A DNA stretch of 44,110 nt from Chitinophagales bacterium (GCA_022360175.1 JAKSDI010000277.1:1-44110); one strand, 5' to 3'. Shown: positions 1 through 8,954, counted from the stretch's first letter. Translations and numbers: made by a program. The notes: generated from the letters alone by a model not told the origin.

Positions 1-10
1 AAAATGTAGA

Positions 11-63
11 AAAGTTTAAATGGGCAGGAGAGAGTAAGTAAACACCTAACCCATCTAAACTTT
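11..63 (-). terminator. Hairpin downstream of leuS
   Basis: An imperfect inverted repeat (arms 11-24 and 50-63, 13 of 14 positions pairing, 25-nt loop) starts 13 bases beyond the leuS stop codon. Read on the minus strand it is followed by a T-rich tail near the window edge. It may be the leuS terminator; the long loop and interrupted T run keep this tentative. Confidence 0.45.
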
Positions 64-76
64 CCTAAACATATGA

Positions 77-2896
77 TTATCCTACTACGATATTTACCAT
101 TCTACCAGGTACAACAATTACCTTGCGAATAGTTTTACCTTCCAGCCATTTTTGCATGGTATCCAACTCCTGAGCTGCTTTTTCAATATCTGCTTTGGAA
201 GCATCAGCTGGAAAATCAGCTGTAGCTCTGGTTTTACCATTGATGGCAATAGGATAAGTAATAGAATCTTCTTTCAAGTATTTTTCATCGTATTCGGGGA
301 AGCTGGCTTTGTGTACACTGCCTTCTTCTCCCAATCGGTGCCATAATTCTTCGTTAATATGAGGTGCAAATGGCGCCATCAATACTACCAACTCTTTTAG
401 TACAGCAGCCTTATTACACTTCATCTTCTTCAGGTCATTAGTCGCAATCATGAATGCGCTAACACAAGTATTGAAGTTAAAGCGTTCAATGTCTTCCGTT
501 ACTTTTTTGATAGTAGTATGCAAGATTTTCATCTCCTCTTTGCTAGGCGTTTCCTGGCTTACTGCGAATTCACCATTGCCATCAAAAAACAGACTCCAAA
601 AGCGGCGCAAAAATTTGATTACTCCATCAATTCCTTTTGTATCCCATGGTTTGGCCTGCTCAATAGGACCTAAAAACATCTCATACATGCGGAAGCAGTC
701 GGTGCCATAGCGATCAATTACATCGTCGGGATTAACAACGTTGAAATAACGCTTAGACATTTTACCAACCTCACTTTTAGTAACAATTTGTCCTTTATCG
801 TTAGTAATAAAGGTAGCATTGGCAAAGGCTGGGCGCCATTCTTTGAATTTCTCAATACCATCTTTATCCAGATGAGATTGTTCACTACCGTAGTCACTAA
901 CAAAATCGACATGAACAGGCATTTGAGCCCATTCAGTATCTGGATATTGATCTAGTAAATCAGCAGAAACAAAACGCTTGTCTTTCGCTTCTGATTTTTC
1001 CATAAAAATGGACTCAATAACCCCCTGGATCATTCCCTGGTTGATCAATTTCTTTGCATATTCCTTCTCCGGCACCAAGCCTAAGTCGTACAAAAAGTGA
1101 TTCCAGAAACGGCTATATAACAAGTGTCCTACTGCATGCTCAGAACCACCAATGTACAAATCTACAGCTTGCCAGTATTGTACGGCATCTTTAGAAGCAA
1201 AGCGCTCGTCATTCTGAGAATCCATATAACGGTACCAATACCAGGAGGAACCTGCCCAACCTGGCATAGTAGACAATTCATATTCATATTGATCCTGATA
1301 CTTCCAGCCTTCTGCTCTTCCCAATGGTGGATCGCCATCTTCTGTGGGCAGGTATTTATCTACAGCCGGTAATACTAAAGGCAATTCGGATTCATCTATT
1401 AAATAAGGTACACCATCTTTCCAGTAGGCTGGAACAGGCTCTCCCCAATATCGCTGGCGACTGAAAACAGCATTGCGAATACGGTACTGAATTTTTCCTT
1501 TACCTAATCCGCGCTCTTCCAACCAATTGGTTAATGTCGGTATGGCTTCATCATAAGTCATACCATCAATGATTCCAGAATTAATATACTTTCCTTCTTT
1601 AGTAGGATCGGCAGCCGTTTCTATATCCTTTTGAGCATCCAATATAGGTATGATTGGCAAACCAAAATGGGTTGCAAAATTCCAGTCACGCTGGTCACCA
1701 GAAGGGACTGCCATCACTGCCCCCGTACCATAACCTGCTAATACATAATCAGCAATATAAATGGGGACTTTTTCTCCATTAAAAGGATTAATACAATAGC
1801 TACCGGTAAAGGCTCCTGTAACTTGTTTGACTTCTGACATACGTTCTCTCTCCGAACGCGATGCCGTCCATTTAATATATTTTTCTATTTCTTCCTGTTG
1901 TTCAGGAGTTGTTAATTGGTCAACCAGGTCGTGTTCAGGAGCCAGGCACATAAAGGTAACGCCATAGATGGTATCTACGCGGGTAGTAAATACTTCAATT
2001 TTGGTATCAGCATCCTGTTCTAATGCAAAACGTACACTAGCACCCTGGGAGCGACCAATCCAGTTGCGTTGTTGCTCTTTGAGACTTTCTGGCCAATCTA
2101 TATGATTTAGGCCTTCCAACAATTTATCAGCATAAGCAGTAATGCGCATGCTCCATTGCTTCATCAATTTGCGCTCTACAGGATGGCCACCACGCTCACT
2201 GACTCCATCTTTCACTTCATCATTAGACAAGACGGTACCCAATGCAGGACACCAGTTTACAAAACTCTCTTCAGGAAAAGTCAAGCGATAGTGTAACAAG
2301 AATTCATTTTGCTCTTTTTCACTCATCCCATTCCAATCGGCAGCGCTGATAGCAGGAGTATCATCATCGCATACTGCTTTTACATTGGCATTACCGTCTT
2401 TTGCAAAACGTTCTGCCAAAGTTTCGACAGGCATTGCTTTATCCGCGTCCTGATCGTAATAATGCTTGAATAATTGCATGAAAATCCACTGCGTCCATTT
2501 GTAATAAGATGGATCACTAGTACGAACTTCTCTACTCCAATCGAAGGAAAAACCTAGATTTTCCAACTGCTCGCGATAACGATTGATATTCTTTTCGGTA
2601 GAGATTGCAGGGTGAATGCCTGTTTGAATAGCATACTGTTCTGCGGGTAAACCGAAAGAGTCATATCCCATAGGGTGTAATACATTAAACCCTTTCAACC
2701 TTTTGTATCGTGCGAATATGTCAGAAGCGATGTATCCGAGTGGGTGCCCCACGTGTAGTCCCGCACCAGAAGGGTAGGGGAACATATCTAATACATAGTA
2801 CTTGGGCTTGTTGTGATCAACTTCTACTTTGTAGATTTCGTTTTCTTCCCAATACTTTCGCCATCGTTGTTCAATGTCGCGGGGTTGGTAATCCAT
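77..2896 (-). CDS. leuS: Leucyl-tRNA synthetase
   Basis: Class I aminoacyl-tRNA synthetase that charges tRNA-Leu with leucine in the cytoplasm. The N-terminal catalytic core has the HIGH signature as HVGH (residues 48-51) inside YPSGAGLHVGHPLGY, and the KMSKR loop is intact as GKMSKRYFNVVNPDD near residue 715. A CP1 editing region lies between them. At 939 residues it is longer than the roughly 860 of E. coli LeuS; much of the extra length is an insertion around residues 150-210 before the editing domain, and further extra sequence lies before the KMSKR loop. Larger LeuS proteins are, to my knowledge, usual in Bacteroidota. The ATG start gives a normal N-terminus (MDYQPRDIEQRWRKYW). It is a single gene; the 5' leader contains competing hairpins that could regulate it. 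Confidence 0.97.
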   Translation of the reverse strand: MDYQPRDIEQRWRKYWEENEIYKVEVDHNKPKYYVLDMFPYPSGAGLHVGHPLGYIASDIFARYKRLKGFNVLHPMGYDSFGLPAEQYAIQTGIHPAISTEKNINRYREQLENLGFSFDWSREVRTSDPSYYKWTQWIFMQLFKHYYDQDADKAMPVETLAERFAKDGNANVKAVCDDDTPAISAADWNGMSEKEQNEFLLHYRLTFPEESFVNWCPALGTVLSNDEVKDGVSERGGHPVERKLMKQWSMRITAYADKLLEGLNHIDWPESLKEQQRNWIGRSQGASVRFALEQDADTKIEVFTTRVDTIYGVTFMCLAPEHDLVDQLTTPEQQEEIEKYIKWTASRSERERMSEVKQVTGAFTGSYCINPFNGEKVPIYIADYVLAGYGTGAVMAVPSGDQRDWNFATHFGLPIIPILDAQKDIETAADPTKEGKYINSGIIDGMTYDEAIPTLTNWLEERGLGKGKIQYRIRNAVFSRQRYWGEPVPAYWKDGVPYLIDESELPLVLPAVDKYLPTEDGDPPLGRAEGWKYQDQYEYELSTMPGWAGSSWYWYRYMDSQNDERFASKDAVQYWQAVDLYIGGSEHAVGHLLYSRFWNHFLYDLGLVPEKEYAKKLINQGMIQGVIESIFMEKSEAKDKRFVSADLLDQYPDTEWAQMPVHVDFVSDYGSEQSHLDKDGIEKFKEWRPAFANATFITNDKGQIVTKSEVGKMSKRYFNVVNPDDVIDRYGTDCFRMYEMFLGPIEQAKPWDTKGIDGVIKFLRRFWSLFFDGNGEFAVSQETPSKEEMKILHTTIKKVTEDIERFNFNTCVSAFMIATNDLKKMKCNKAAVLKELVVLMAPFAPHINEELWHRLGEEGSVHKASFPEYDEKYLKEDSITYPIAINGKTRATADFPADASKADIEKAAQELDTMQKWLEGKTIRKVIVVPGRMVNIVVG

Positions 2897-3235
2897 AGTT
2901 TATAACTTACTTTGTGGTTTTCCAATTCAATTTGCTGTAAAAAAGTTCAGCTTGTTTACAGCAAGCTGCGAAATTATACAAATTGAAAGGGATTACAAAG
3001 AAAACTAGGTGCTTGGATAAATCTTGTTTCCAAAAGCATTCGAAGACAAGACTCAAGTAAATGATCAAATTTATTTCAATAATTCTGATGGGGCCTTTTT
3101 TCCATACTCTTTGTTGAAGAACCGCCTTCCTTAGCTTGGGCTAAGGTCGGGAGCCCTCGCCTCGATTATGAAAAAAAATTCCACGACCAGAATCACAAAC
3201 TAGATTTGATCACTTACTTATCCAAGAAATTAAAA
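2897..3235. other. Intergenic region, adhesin to leuS
   Basis: No credible gene is seen. Besides the leuS leader hairpins it holds a 7-bp stem with a TTGG loop at 3129-3146, a GC-rich patch after it (to about 3170) and one TAnnTTTG box on the minus strand (TAAATTTG, 3066-3073) that could be a distal leuS promoter about 170 bases upstream of the start. No good -33 TTG was found for that box. Confidence 0.5.
2932..2968 (-). promoter_or_regulatory. Possible terminator/antiterminator leader of leuS
   Basis: Two mutually exclusive hairpins overlap 36-72 bases before the leuS start. On the minus strand CAGCTTG pairs with CAAGCTG (2962-2968 with 2948-2954, 7-nt loop), followed by AAC and six Ts, which is an intrinsic-terminator shape. 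Alternatively TTGCTGTAAA (2955-2964) pairs perfectly with TTTACAGCAA (2932-2941), which would destroy the first stem and sequester the T run. No T-box sequence or leucine-rich leader peptide was recognised, so the trigger is unknown. The short stem may also simply terminate transcription arriving from the adhesin gene. Confidence 0.4.
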
Positions 3236-6200
3236 CTATTTGACCAGAATTACATCACCCTGGAATACTTCCACCGCTCCATCGGTAAATTCTATTTCTG
3301 CTACGTACACAAAGACACCTGGATCTAGTTCCTCTCCACGGAAAGTACCATCCCAGCCATTTTCAGGATTGTTACTCTGTATATTCTTTGCTTCATAAAC
3401 CATATTGCCACCACGGCTAAAGATGCGTAGCGAATGAATCATAACAGCAGCATTATCTGTATTGATAAAGAAGAAATCATTTCTTCCATCTTCATTAGGG
3501 CTAAATGCATTTGGTACGTATACTCTACGATCTTTTATTACATTGATGAATATTACATCTGAAGAGGTACAAAGAGTTATTGTATCGAAGGCTTCTACAT
3601 AATAAGCCGTACTAATATGTGGCGTAACAAAAATAGATGGCCCACTTATATCTTTGCTAAGACTGTCTGGTGTTGACCAGGAATAGATAGCATTGTTACT
3701 GCCGCTATTTGCAGTAAGCAAAATAGAATCACCTAGATGGATGGTTTCATCAGTCCCTAATTCGACTGTAAACTCTGGTGCAGCCAGGATGTTTTGACTG
3801 AAGTTTCCTTCACATCCTGCATCATCCATAATGGTAATATCATAGGTGCCAGCGGTTAAACCTGCTAGTACGGTTCCTGGTGAAAATGTGGTCCCATCAA
3901 GAGAATATTGATAAGGTGGAGTACCGCCAAAAGTAGTATCGATATTTATGATGCCTCCATTTTCACCGCTTAAACAGGTCAAGTCGGTAGCTGAAGTAGT
4001 AGCTTGTATGATCGATGGTTCTGACAGCTGATATTCAGCAGTTGCGACACAGTTGTTTTCATTGGTAGCGGTAGCAGTATAAGTGCCAGCTCCTACATTA
4101 TCGAGCAGCGCCCCATTAACATTATTTGACCATTGTATATTGAAGTTGCTACCTGGGCCTGCAGGGATCGCTTCGAGAATAGCATCACTAGCATCGGTAC
4201 AGCTCACGGCTTGTATTTCGATGATGCTCAGGGAAACGGCTTCCGAGGGTTCAGAAATAAAACCTGTAGCAGATCCCATACAACCATCTGAATTGGTTAC
4301 GTCTACGCTATAGTTGCCAGTAGGCAGGCCTGAAACAGTGGACGTCATATCTCCGGTATCCCAATTGTAGGCAATAGGTGAGCCATTGGTTTCTGCCATG
4401 ATTACACCATCACTATCACCAAAACAGGATACGGGGCTTACTTCAACAGCCGTAACTATAAATTCTTCGGGTTCCGTGACCTCCAGTTCAAGGCTTTCCT
4501 GACAGTTGTTTTCATCTGTAACAGTAGCGGTGTAAAGTTGTGCGCATAAATCACTGATAGCATTTCCCATTTCAGTATTACTCCATTCATAAGTGTAACT
4601 ACCAGTACCACCACTAGCCTCTACACTAAGTGCCCCGTCACAAAATCCAAAGCAAGATGCATTTTGAAGATTGGTTTCAGTTAATATCAGGGCTTCAGGC
4701 TCTAGTATCTCTACTACAAAAGTCGTGTCAAAGAATTCATCCTGTACCATAATAGTATAAATGCCAGCGGGTAAATCAGGCAGTGTTACTTCTTCATTTT
4801 CAGCACTGATACCCCCCGTGCCATTAATAGAATCATCTTCATTTTGCCAGCTATAACTATAAGGGGCAACCCCACTCATTACAGAAAAAGAAATAATCCC
4901 ATCTTCATCTCCATTACAGTCGAGTGTATCGGCGGTAAAACTTGGAATGATTCCAGTGACAAATTCTACAGTAAAGCAAGTATCGTTCATACAACCAAAA
5001 TCATCAGTAACCGTTACACAACAAAGGCTACCACCGGTAAGATTAGTATGGGAGTCTCCGGTTATGCCGTCACACCAGGCATAAGAATAGTTGCCTGTTC
5101 CGCCAGTAGCAGCAGCATTTGCCATCCCCATAGGGCCACCATCTCCTATAGCGGGCTCTGTTTGATTGATATTAATGCTGATCGGTTCTAGTACGGTCAG
5201 ATCGGTGACGACAATACTATCACATCCCATAAAAAGAGAGAAAGTATCAGAATAGATGCCACTTGCAGTATAACTGGAACCCCCTATATTATAGGTGTCT
5301 CCAGCACATATAGTATCCGACTGATTCGTAACGGGAGTAATATCTCCAGCATCGGAAATAGTGAGGTCAAAAATTCCGCGTCCATTACCACCATCCCCAT
5401 CTATTAATATGAAATAGGAATCACCAGGGAATAAACAACTTACTTCCATGCTTTCATCTAAATCTTCAAATGTATATTGGCTGGCAATATGCTGGAAAAA
5501 ACCGGTACAAAGGCCATTGATAGGGCGATAAAGTCCAACTTGTATACCTATTGAATCTACTTCTCTATCAGATACTGCTTCGATTAATACATGCCCTGAA
5601 GGCGGCGCCTGAAATTCGAACCATACAGAAGTTTGAGTTACAAAATTAGGGCTGAAAGGATCTCCGATCCCTGTAGCACAAAAATTGGCCAGCATTTCAT
5701 CGAGGCCAACAGAACCATTTTCAGGTACAGGACCAAGATCGGTAGCATCGCAACGTAAATCTCCTCCTTCATCTACGTCTATATTTACAACTTGAATGCC
5801 AAAATAACCTTCTTCCGAACCTGGAGCAGAGAAACCTCCATCTATTAAAATGAAGTAAGTAGTATTGGGAGAAGGGCAACGGAAATGCAATCTGGCATCA
5901 TCCTGGAAAAAAGGATCGGTCCAGCTGAGAAGAGTCATATTGCCATCGCATGCATCATTATCAGAGCCATAAACAGCAATTTGTATATCGAAATGATCCC
6001 CTACATTATTGGGGTCACTAAGTGTTTCAATAAAGAACAGGCTACCAATATCACTATCAGTAGTAAACTGAAACCAAACACCATTTTCGTTGCCAAAACC
6101 ATTTTCAGTTTCAGGATCTGGCTCGTTTTGATTAGTACCGCAAAGGTTATGATAAATACCATTACTATTGTCTCCTATCGTATCTCCTCGGGTAAGTAAA

Positions 6201-6679
6201 CCTAAGTCGATAGCATCACATGGCAAATCATTGTCTGGAATTCCATTATTAGTAATTGTAAATGAAAGCTCTCCTTCACTAGCACCTCCTGTCAGTGCTA
6301 AGGTATAGGATGTACTCATACCGGCTGGAGGTACATCAAAGAAATCACAGATGCTTTCAGAGCATGAGCGGTCTATAAAACACAAGCCTGACAACAAGTG
6401 GTCATTATCAAAAACATCAAAACAGACTTCCAGTTGATCAGGGACATCAGACTGACAAGTAAATACTTCGCTGTATTGTACATTTGGTAAAGCTGTATAA
6501 CAAAAACCTTGTTGGGGGTAAGTGACATTTCCCTGGCCTTCTACATTGACTTCAAAGAGTACGTCTGGATTGGCACATGTCGTGCTGGTGGTGGCTCCCT
6601 CTACTGTTACATCAATGGTTATTTGAGCAGGGAGGTTTAGAACAATTATGCTTAAGCAAAATAGTAGTAGATGCTTCAT
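3236..6679 (-). CDS. T9SS-exported multidomain adhesin with SprB-like repeats and type B sorting domain
   Basis: A 1147-residue surface protein. Residues 1-18 form a signal peptide (MKHLLLFCLSIIVLNLPAQ). Cysteine-containing beta domains follow to about residue 460, including two related blocks with the pattern CDA(I/T)DLG and YFILIDG. A short module with CDSIVVTDLTV lies near 475-510. From about 510 to 980 there are repeated PKD/SprB-like units, each with a G(T)GxYxYxWS-type strand and a 'C.G..DG' turn. The last 90 residues, starting YVPNAFSPNEDGRNDFF, are the gliding motility-associated C-terminal domain used for T9SS type B export. SprB-family proteins serve as mobile surface adhesins in gliding Bacteroidota; the exact ligand is unknown. 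It is transcribed alone from a 349-bp upstream gap that carries palindromes. Confidence 0.9.
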   Translation of the reverse strand: MKHLLLFCLSIIVLNLPAQITIDVTVEGATTSTTCANPDVLFEVNVEGQGNVTYPQQGFCYTALPNVQYSEVFTCQSDVPDQLEVCFDVFDNDHLLSGLCFIDRSCSESICDFFDVPPAGMSTSYTLALTGGASEGELSFTITNNGIPDNDLPCDAIDLGLLTRGDTIGDNSNGIYHNLCGTNQNEPDPETENGFGNENGVWFQFTTDSDIGSLFFIETLSDPNNVGDHFDIQIAVYGSDNDACDGNMTLLSWTDPFFQDDARLHFRCPSPNTTYFILIDGGFSAPGSEEGYFGIQVVNIDVDEGGDLRCDATDLGPVPENGSVGLDEMLANFCATGIGDPFSPNFVTQTSVWFEFQAPPSGHVLIEAVSDREVDSIGIQVGLYRPINGLCTGFFQHIASQYTFEDLDESMEVSCLFPGDSYFILIDGDGGNGRGIFDLTISDAGDITPVTNQSDTICAGDTYNIGGSSYTASGIYSDTFSLFMGCDSIVVTDLTVLEPISININQTEPAIGDGGPMGMANAAATGGTGNYSYAWCDGITGDSHTNLTGGSLCCVTVTDDFGCMNDTCFTVEFVTGIIPSFTADTLDCNGDEDGIISFSVMSGVAPYSYSWQNEDDSINGTGGISAENEEVTLPDLPAGIYTIMVQDEFFDTTFVVEILEPEALILTETNLQNASCFGFCDGALSVEASGGTGSYTYEWSNTEMGNAISDLCAQLYTATVTDENNCQESLELEVTEPEEFIVTAVEVSPVSCFGDSDGVIMAETNGSPIAYNWDTGDMTSTVSGLPTGNYSVDVTNSDGCMGSATGFISEPSEAVSLSIIEIQAVSCTDASDAILEAIPAGPGSNFNIQWSNNVNGALLDNVGAGTYTATATNENNCVATAEYQLSEPSIIQATTSATDLTCLSGENGGIINIDTTFGGTPPYQYSLDGTTFSPGTVLAGLTAGTYDITIMDDAGCEGNFSQNILAAPEFTVELGTDETIHLGDSILLTANSGSNNAIYSWSTPDSLSKDISGPSIFVTPHISTAYYVEAFDTITLCTSSDVIFINVIKDRRVYVPNAFSPNEDGRNDFFFINTDNAAVMIHSLRIFSRGGNMVYEAKNIQSNNPENGWDGTFRGEELDPGVFVYVAEIEFTDGAVEVFQGDVILVK

Positions 6680-6714
6680 GAAAGCCTGTTTTCTTTTTTA
6701 CGAAATAAATTTTG

Positions 6715-6730
6715 GGCATACTAGTATGCC
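6715..6730. promoter_or_regulatory. 16-bp perfect palindrome, candidate operator
   Basis: GGCATACTAGTATGCC is a perfect 16-bp dyad whose near edge lies 36 bases upstream of the adhesin ATG. The position, close to where a promoter or early leader would be, fits a dimeric regulator site. No regulator can be named from sequence alone. Confidence 0.4.
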
Positions 6731-6757
6731 AGTAATATATATAAAGATAATCTGATA

Positions 6758-6856
6758 TGTCCACCTTACATTAAGCGTGGACACATTGAAGACAAAAATG
6801 CTGATCGTTTATTTAATTTTTGACACACTAATTATAGCGTATTAAGGGTGGACTCA
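6758..6856. repeat. Repeated GTGGAC elements upstream of the adhesin
   Basis: TGTCCAC (6758-6764) is inverted against GTGGACA (6777-6783), with CTTA/TAAG inside, giving a hairpin. A direct repeat of the right-hand part recurs 71 bases on: ATTAAGCGTGGACACA at 6770 and ATTAAGGGTGGACTCA at 6841. Three GTGGAC half-sites in one promoter region suggest protein binding, but this is inference. Confidence 0.4.
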
Positions 6857-6960
6857 GTATTGCGTAGAAGAATAAGATATAGTATATGGAACTAGTTTGA
6901 TCATCTTAAACAAGTCCTTATTACTATGGTGGTGATAGTTGATGCTATATTATAAAGAGT

Positions 6961-6985
6961 AAAAGCCCACGGAATTCCACAGGCT
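6961..6985 (-). terminator. Terminator of the sterol desaturase gene
   Basis: On the minus strand AGCCTGTGG (6977-6985) pairs with CCGTGGGCT (6964-6972) through nine pairs, three of them G-U, with an AATT loop and a following T run. It lies about 45 bases after the desaturase stop. Confidence 0.5.
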
Positions 6986-7028
6986 AAACTCAGGTATTAT
7001 TACAAATTTAACAAAATTTTGAAAAGTA

Positions 7029-7814
7029 CTAAATAGCTTTTTTCTTTTGAGTGATTTGATCAAAGGTAGTCCGATAGGCCTTATGATTGGTATTCATAAT
7101 TGAATCCCAAATATTGAAATACAGGCCATAATTGCAGTTTGCCTTTGAGTGATGCATGTTATGATGAGTGGAAGTGTTGAACCATTTGAAAATAGGATGG
7201 TGTACGAAACCTGTTGGAAACATTTCAAAACCAAGATGTCCTATTATATTCCAGATCAATGACCATGTCGCAAATAGTAAAAGTGTAATGGGATGAAAAG
7301 GGATTATAAATGCTGCGATAGGAACAATAGCAACTTCCAAAATGGCTTCAAGTGGATGAAAAGATAGAGAGGTCCAGGGAGTTGGATTGTGTGACTGATG
7401 ATGTACTCTATGAATTAGAGCAAAGAATCTTTTTTGATGCATGAGTCGATGTAACCAATAAAAATAGGTATCATGGATGAGCATTAAAAAGACAAAAGAA
7501 AGTATAAGATAGGCATAACTGTATTGCTGGAGATCGGTATAGACCCTGGTCCAACCAGCCTTGCGGCAAAAATAGATACCTACTCCCATTAGGGCAAAAA
7601 TGAATGCTGTGAAGAAGGAGTGCTGTATTTCGTTGAAGATATTTTTTCTTTTGGGAAACTTTCTCTGAATTTTAAAAGCCTGCCAGTTTTTTTTGCGAAC
7701 CCAATAGAACATCAAAAAGGTACTTCCTGCAAAAAGAACATATCTTAAAAAGATACTGAACACTGCGATCAAATATCCATACAATGGCCCAAAATGATCA
7801 AATAAGAACTCCAT
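7029..7814 (-). CDS. Sterol desaturase / fatty acid hydroxylase superfamily protein
   Basis: A 261-residue integral membrane di-iron oxygenase-type protein. The family's histidine clusters are all present: HDTYFYWLHRLMH (H114, H122, H126), HRVHH (135-139) and HHNMHH (217-222), with hydrophobic helices before, between and after them (about 10-38, 66-82, 98-114, 160-195). Family members hydroxylate or desaturate lipids, sterols or carotenoids at the membrane; the substrate here cannot be decided. The length is typical. It is a single gene with its own hairpin terminator and a strong hairpin just upstream (7829-7861) separating it from the lipoprotein gene. Confidence 0.88.
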   Translation of the reverse strand: MEFLFDHFGPLYGYLIAVFSIFLRYVLFAGSTFLMFYWVRKKNWQAFKIQRKFPKRKNIFNEIQHSFFTAFIFALMGVGIYFCRKAGWTRVYTDLQQYSYAYLILSFVFLMLIHDTYFYWLHRLMHQKRFFALIHRVHHQSHNPTPWTSLSFHPLEAILEVAIVPIAAFIIPFHPITLLLFATWSLIWNIIGHLGFEMFPTGFVHHPIFKWFNTSTHHNMHHSKANCNYGLYFNIWDSIMNTNHKAYRTTFDQITQKKKAI

Positions 7815-7828
7815 AAGTGAAAATTGGG

Positions 7829-7861
7829 AAGTCGGGAATCGGAATTTCCGGCTCCCGACTT
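7829..7861 (-). terminator. Strong hairpin between lipoprotein and desaturase genes
   Basis: AAGTCGGGA (7829-7837) pairs with TCCCGACTT (7853-7861), and CGGAA pairs with TTCCG inside, so the structure has 9 + 5 pairs around a small internal loop. It begins eight bases after the lipoprotein stop codon. The T run on the minus strand is weak (CCCAATTTT), so it may work as a terminator or an RNA-stabilising end. Confidence 0.6.
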
Positions 7862-7869
7862 ATGATTTT

Positions 7870-8634
7870 CTAAAGGGAAATAGTATAACTATTACCATTG
7901 ATGATGATAGTGGCAGTGCCACCGCCGTTGAACACGATATCTGCTTCTATCGTAGTTTCGTTGCCATCCGGGCTGCTTGCAGTCAGGCTTACATTGGCTA
8001 TTCCAGAAGTAATCCTGCGAGAACTTTTATCTATGTGCAAGTCATCTACCTCTATAAGAATAGTGGTGCCATAGGTATTTTGATTGTGAATTTTTGATTC
8101 CGAAGTACCGGTTCTGGCATAGTTTCCGTTGATAACATAACTGGTTCCTGTGAGAAGGTTTTCTACGACCCACTGGCTATTGGATGCATTATTAGAGATC
8201 AATCGCTGTGTTTCAAAACTGCCATTAGAAGTACTGGCAAAATCCATGCTTACGGGGAGGCTGGCTGCATTGCATGTGAAAGACCAGATCCAGTTTAGAG
8301 AATATTCTGCTGTCAAATTAGCATTGTTGATACTACGAACGATGGTAGAATCAAATGTTTCTTCGCAAGGGTTACTGCTGGGATCGCGATCTTCAGGTGA
8401 ATCTTTAAAGTTTTCAGAATATTCATCTGCAATGTAGGCTGCATCCTCAACTTCGGCACTTACCCCTTCCGTATTGGCAATTAAGGCAGCTTCAATGATA
8501 TCTACAGCTTCTTCTTCTGTTATATTTTTTGCTCCCTCTGGATTATTTCCATCCTTTTCACAGGAGGACAAGGAAAAAGTGAAAAAAGCAGCAAATAGTA
8601 GAGCAGATAATTTAGAAATTTGAAAAAATTGCAT
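7870..8634 (-). CDS. Predicted lipoprotein of unknown function
   Basis: I choose the internal ATG at 8634 because it begins MQFFQISKLSALLFAAFF followed by the lipobox LSSC, a clear lipoprotein signal; the longer frame to 8781 adds 49 residues that run through a hairpin-rich intergenic segment. The mature part (about 230 residues) starts with an acidic, Asn/Gly-rich spacer suited to surface or periplasmic exposure, then a beta-rich region ending in alternating hydrophobic strands (ADIVFNGGGTATIIINGNS). No family was recognised. It is divergent from the outer membrane protein at 8955 and ends just before a strong hairpin. Export is confident, function is not known. Confidence 0.75.
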   Translation of the reverse strand: MQFFQISKLSALLFAAFFTFSLSSCEKDGNNPEGAKNITEEEAVDIIEAALIANTEGVSAEVEDAAYIADEYSENFKDSPEDRDPSSNPCEETFDSTIVRSINNANLTAEYSLNWIWSFTCNAASLPVSMDFASTSNGSFETQRLISNNASNSQWVVENLLTGTSYVINGNYARTGTSESKIHNQNTYGTTILIEVDDLHIDKSSRRITSGIANVSLTASSPDGNETTIEADIVFNGGGTATIIINGNSYTISL

Positions 8635-8954
8635 GATTGTTAACGATTTGGTTGAAATAATTAGAGTATGTTTAAATTTTGCTTTTGAGTACAGTTGTGA
8701 GCAAAGATTATTCTGGACAGCTCCTCCGCTGAGTAGCTTCAGCGCTCGCGGAAGGCATTTTTTGCAGTCGGATGCGGGCAATCCGGCGAAAAAAATAACG
8801 CAGTACGGGACAATATTTGCCTCAAATGTACCGAAGTGTGATTTTTAAATATACTCGTGGTTGACGTTTACAAAAGTGCTTGCAGAAAGTGTAGTTTGGA
8901 AATTATTTCAATGAATGGCAAAAATGCTTCAATCACTTACATGAAACAGGATTT
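8635..8954. other. Divergent intergenic region with GC-rich hairpins
   Basis: This holds the promoters of the lipoprotein and outer membrane protein genes, but I could not place a good TAnnTTTG box for either. Two hairpins stand out: CGCTGA/TCAGCG around 8727-8744, and CGGAT/ATCCG at 8769-8785 flanked by T6 and A7 runs (8758-8795), which is a bidirectional-terminator shape. The patch is more GC-rich than its surroundings and resembles a dispersed extragenic repeat. Confidence 0.45.

Larger units (their letters stand above)
6680..7028. other. Intergenic region upstream of the adhesin gene
   Basis: No gene is seen. It contains the presumed adhesin promoter region with a 16-bp perfect palindrome (6715-6730), a hairpin and repeated GTGGAC elements (6758-6853), and on the far side the hairpin terminator of the desaturase gene (6961-6985). 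The DNA between about 6860 and 6955 shows nothing I can interpret. Confidence 0.6.

Noticed and set aside
2897-3070. T-box riboswitch before leuS
   Set aside because: No T-box-like conserved sequence or specifier loop was seen; the paired hairpins are too small.
8635-8781. N-terminal extension of the lipoprotein
   Set aside because: It would place 49 residues of hairpin-derived sequence before a clean lipoprotein signal peptide, so the shorter start is far more likely.
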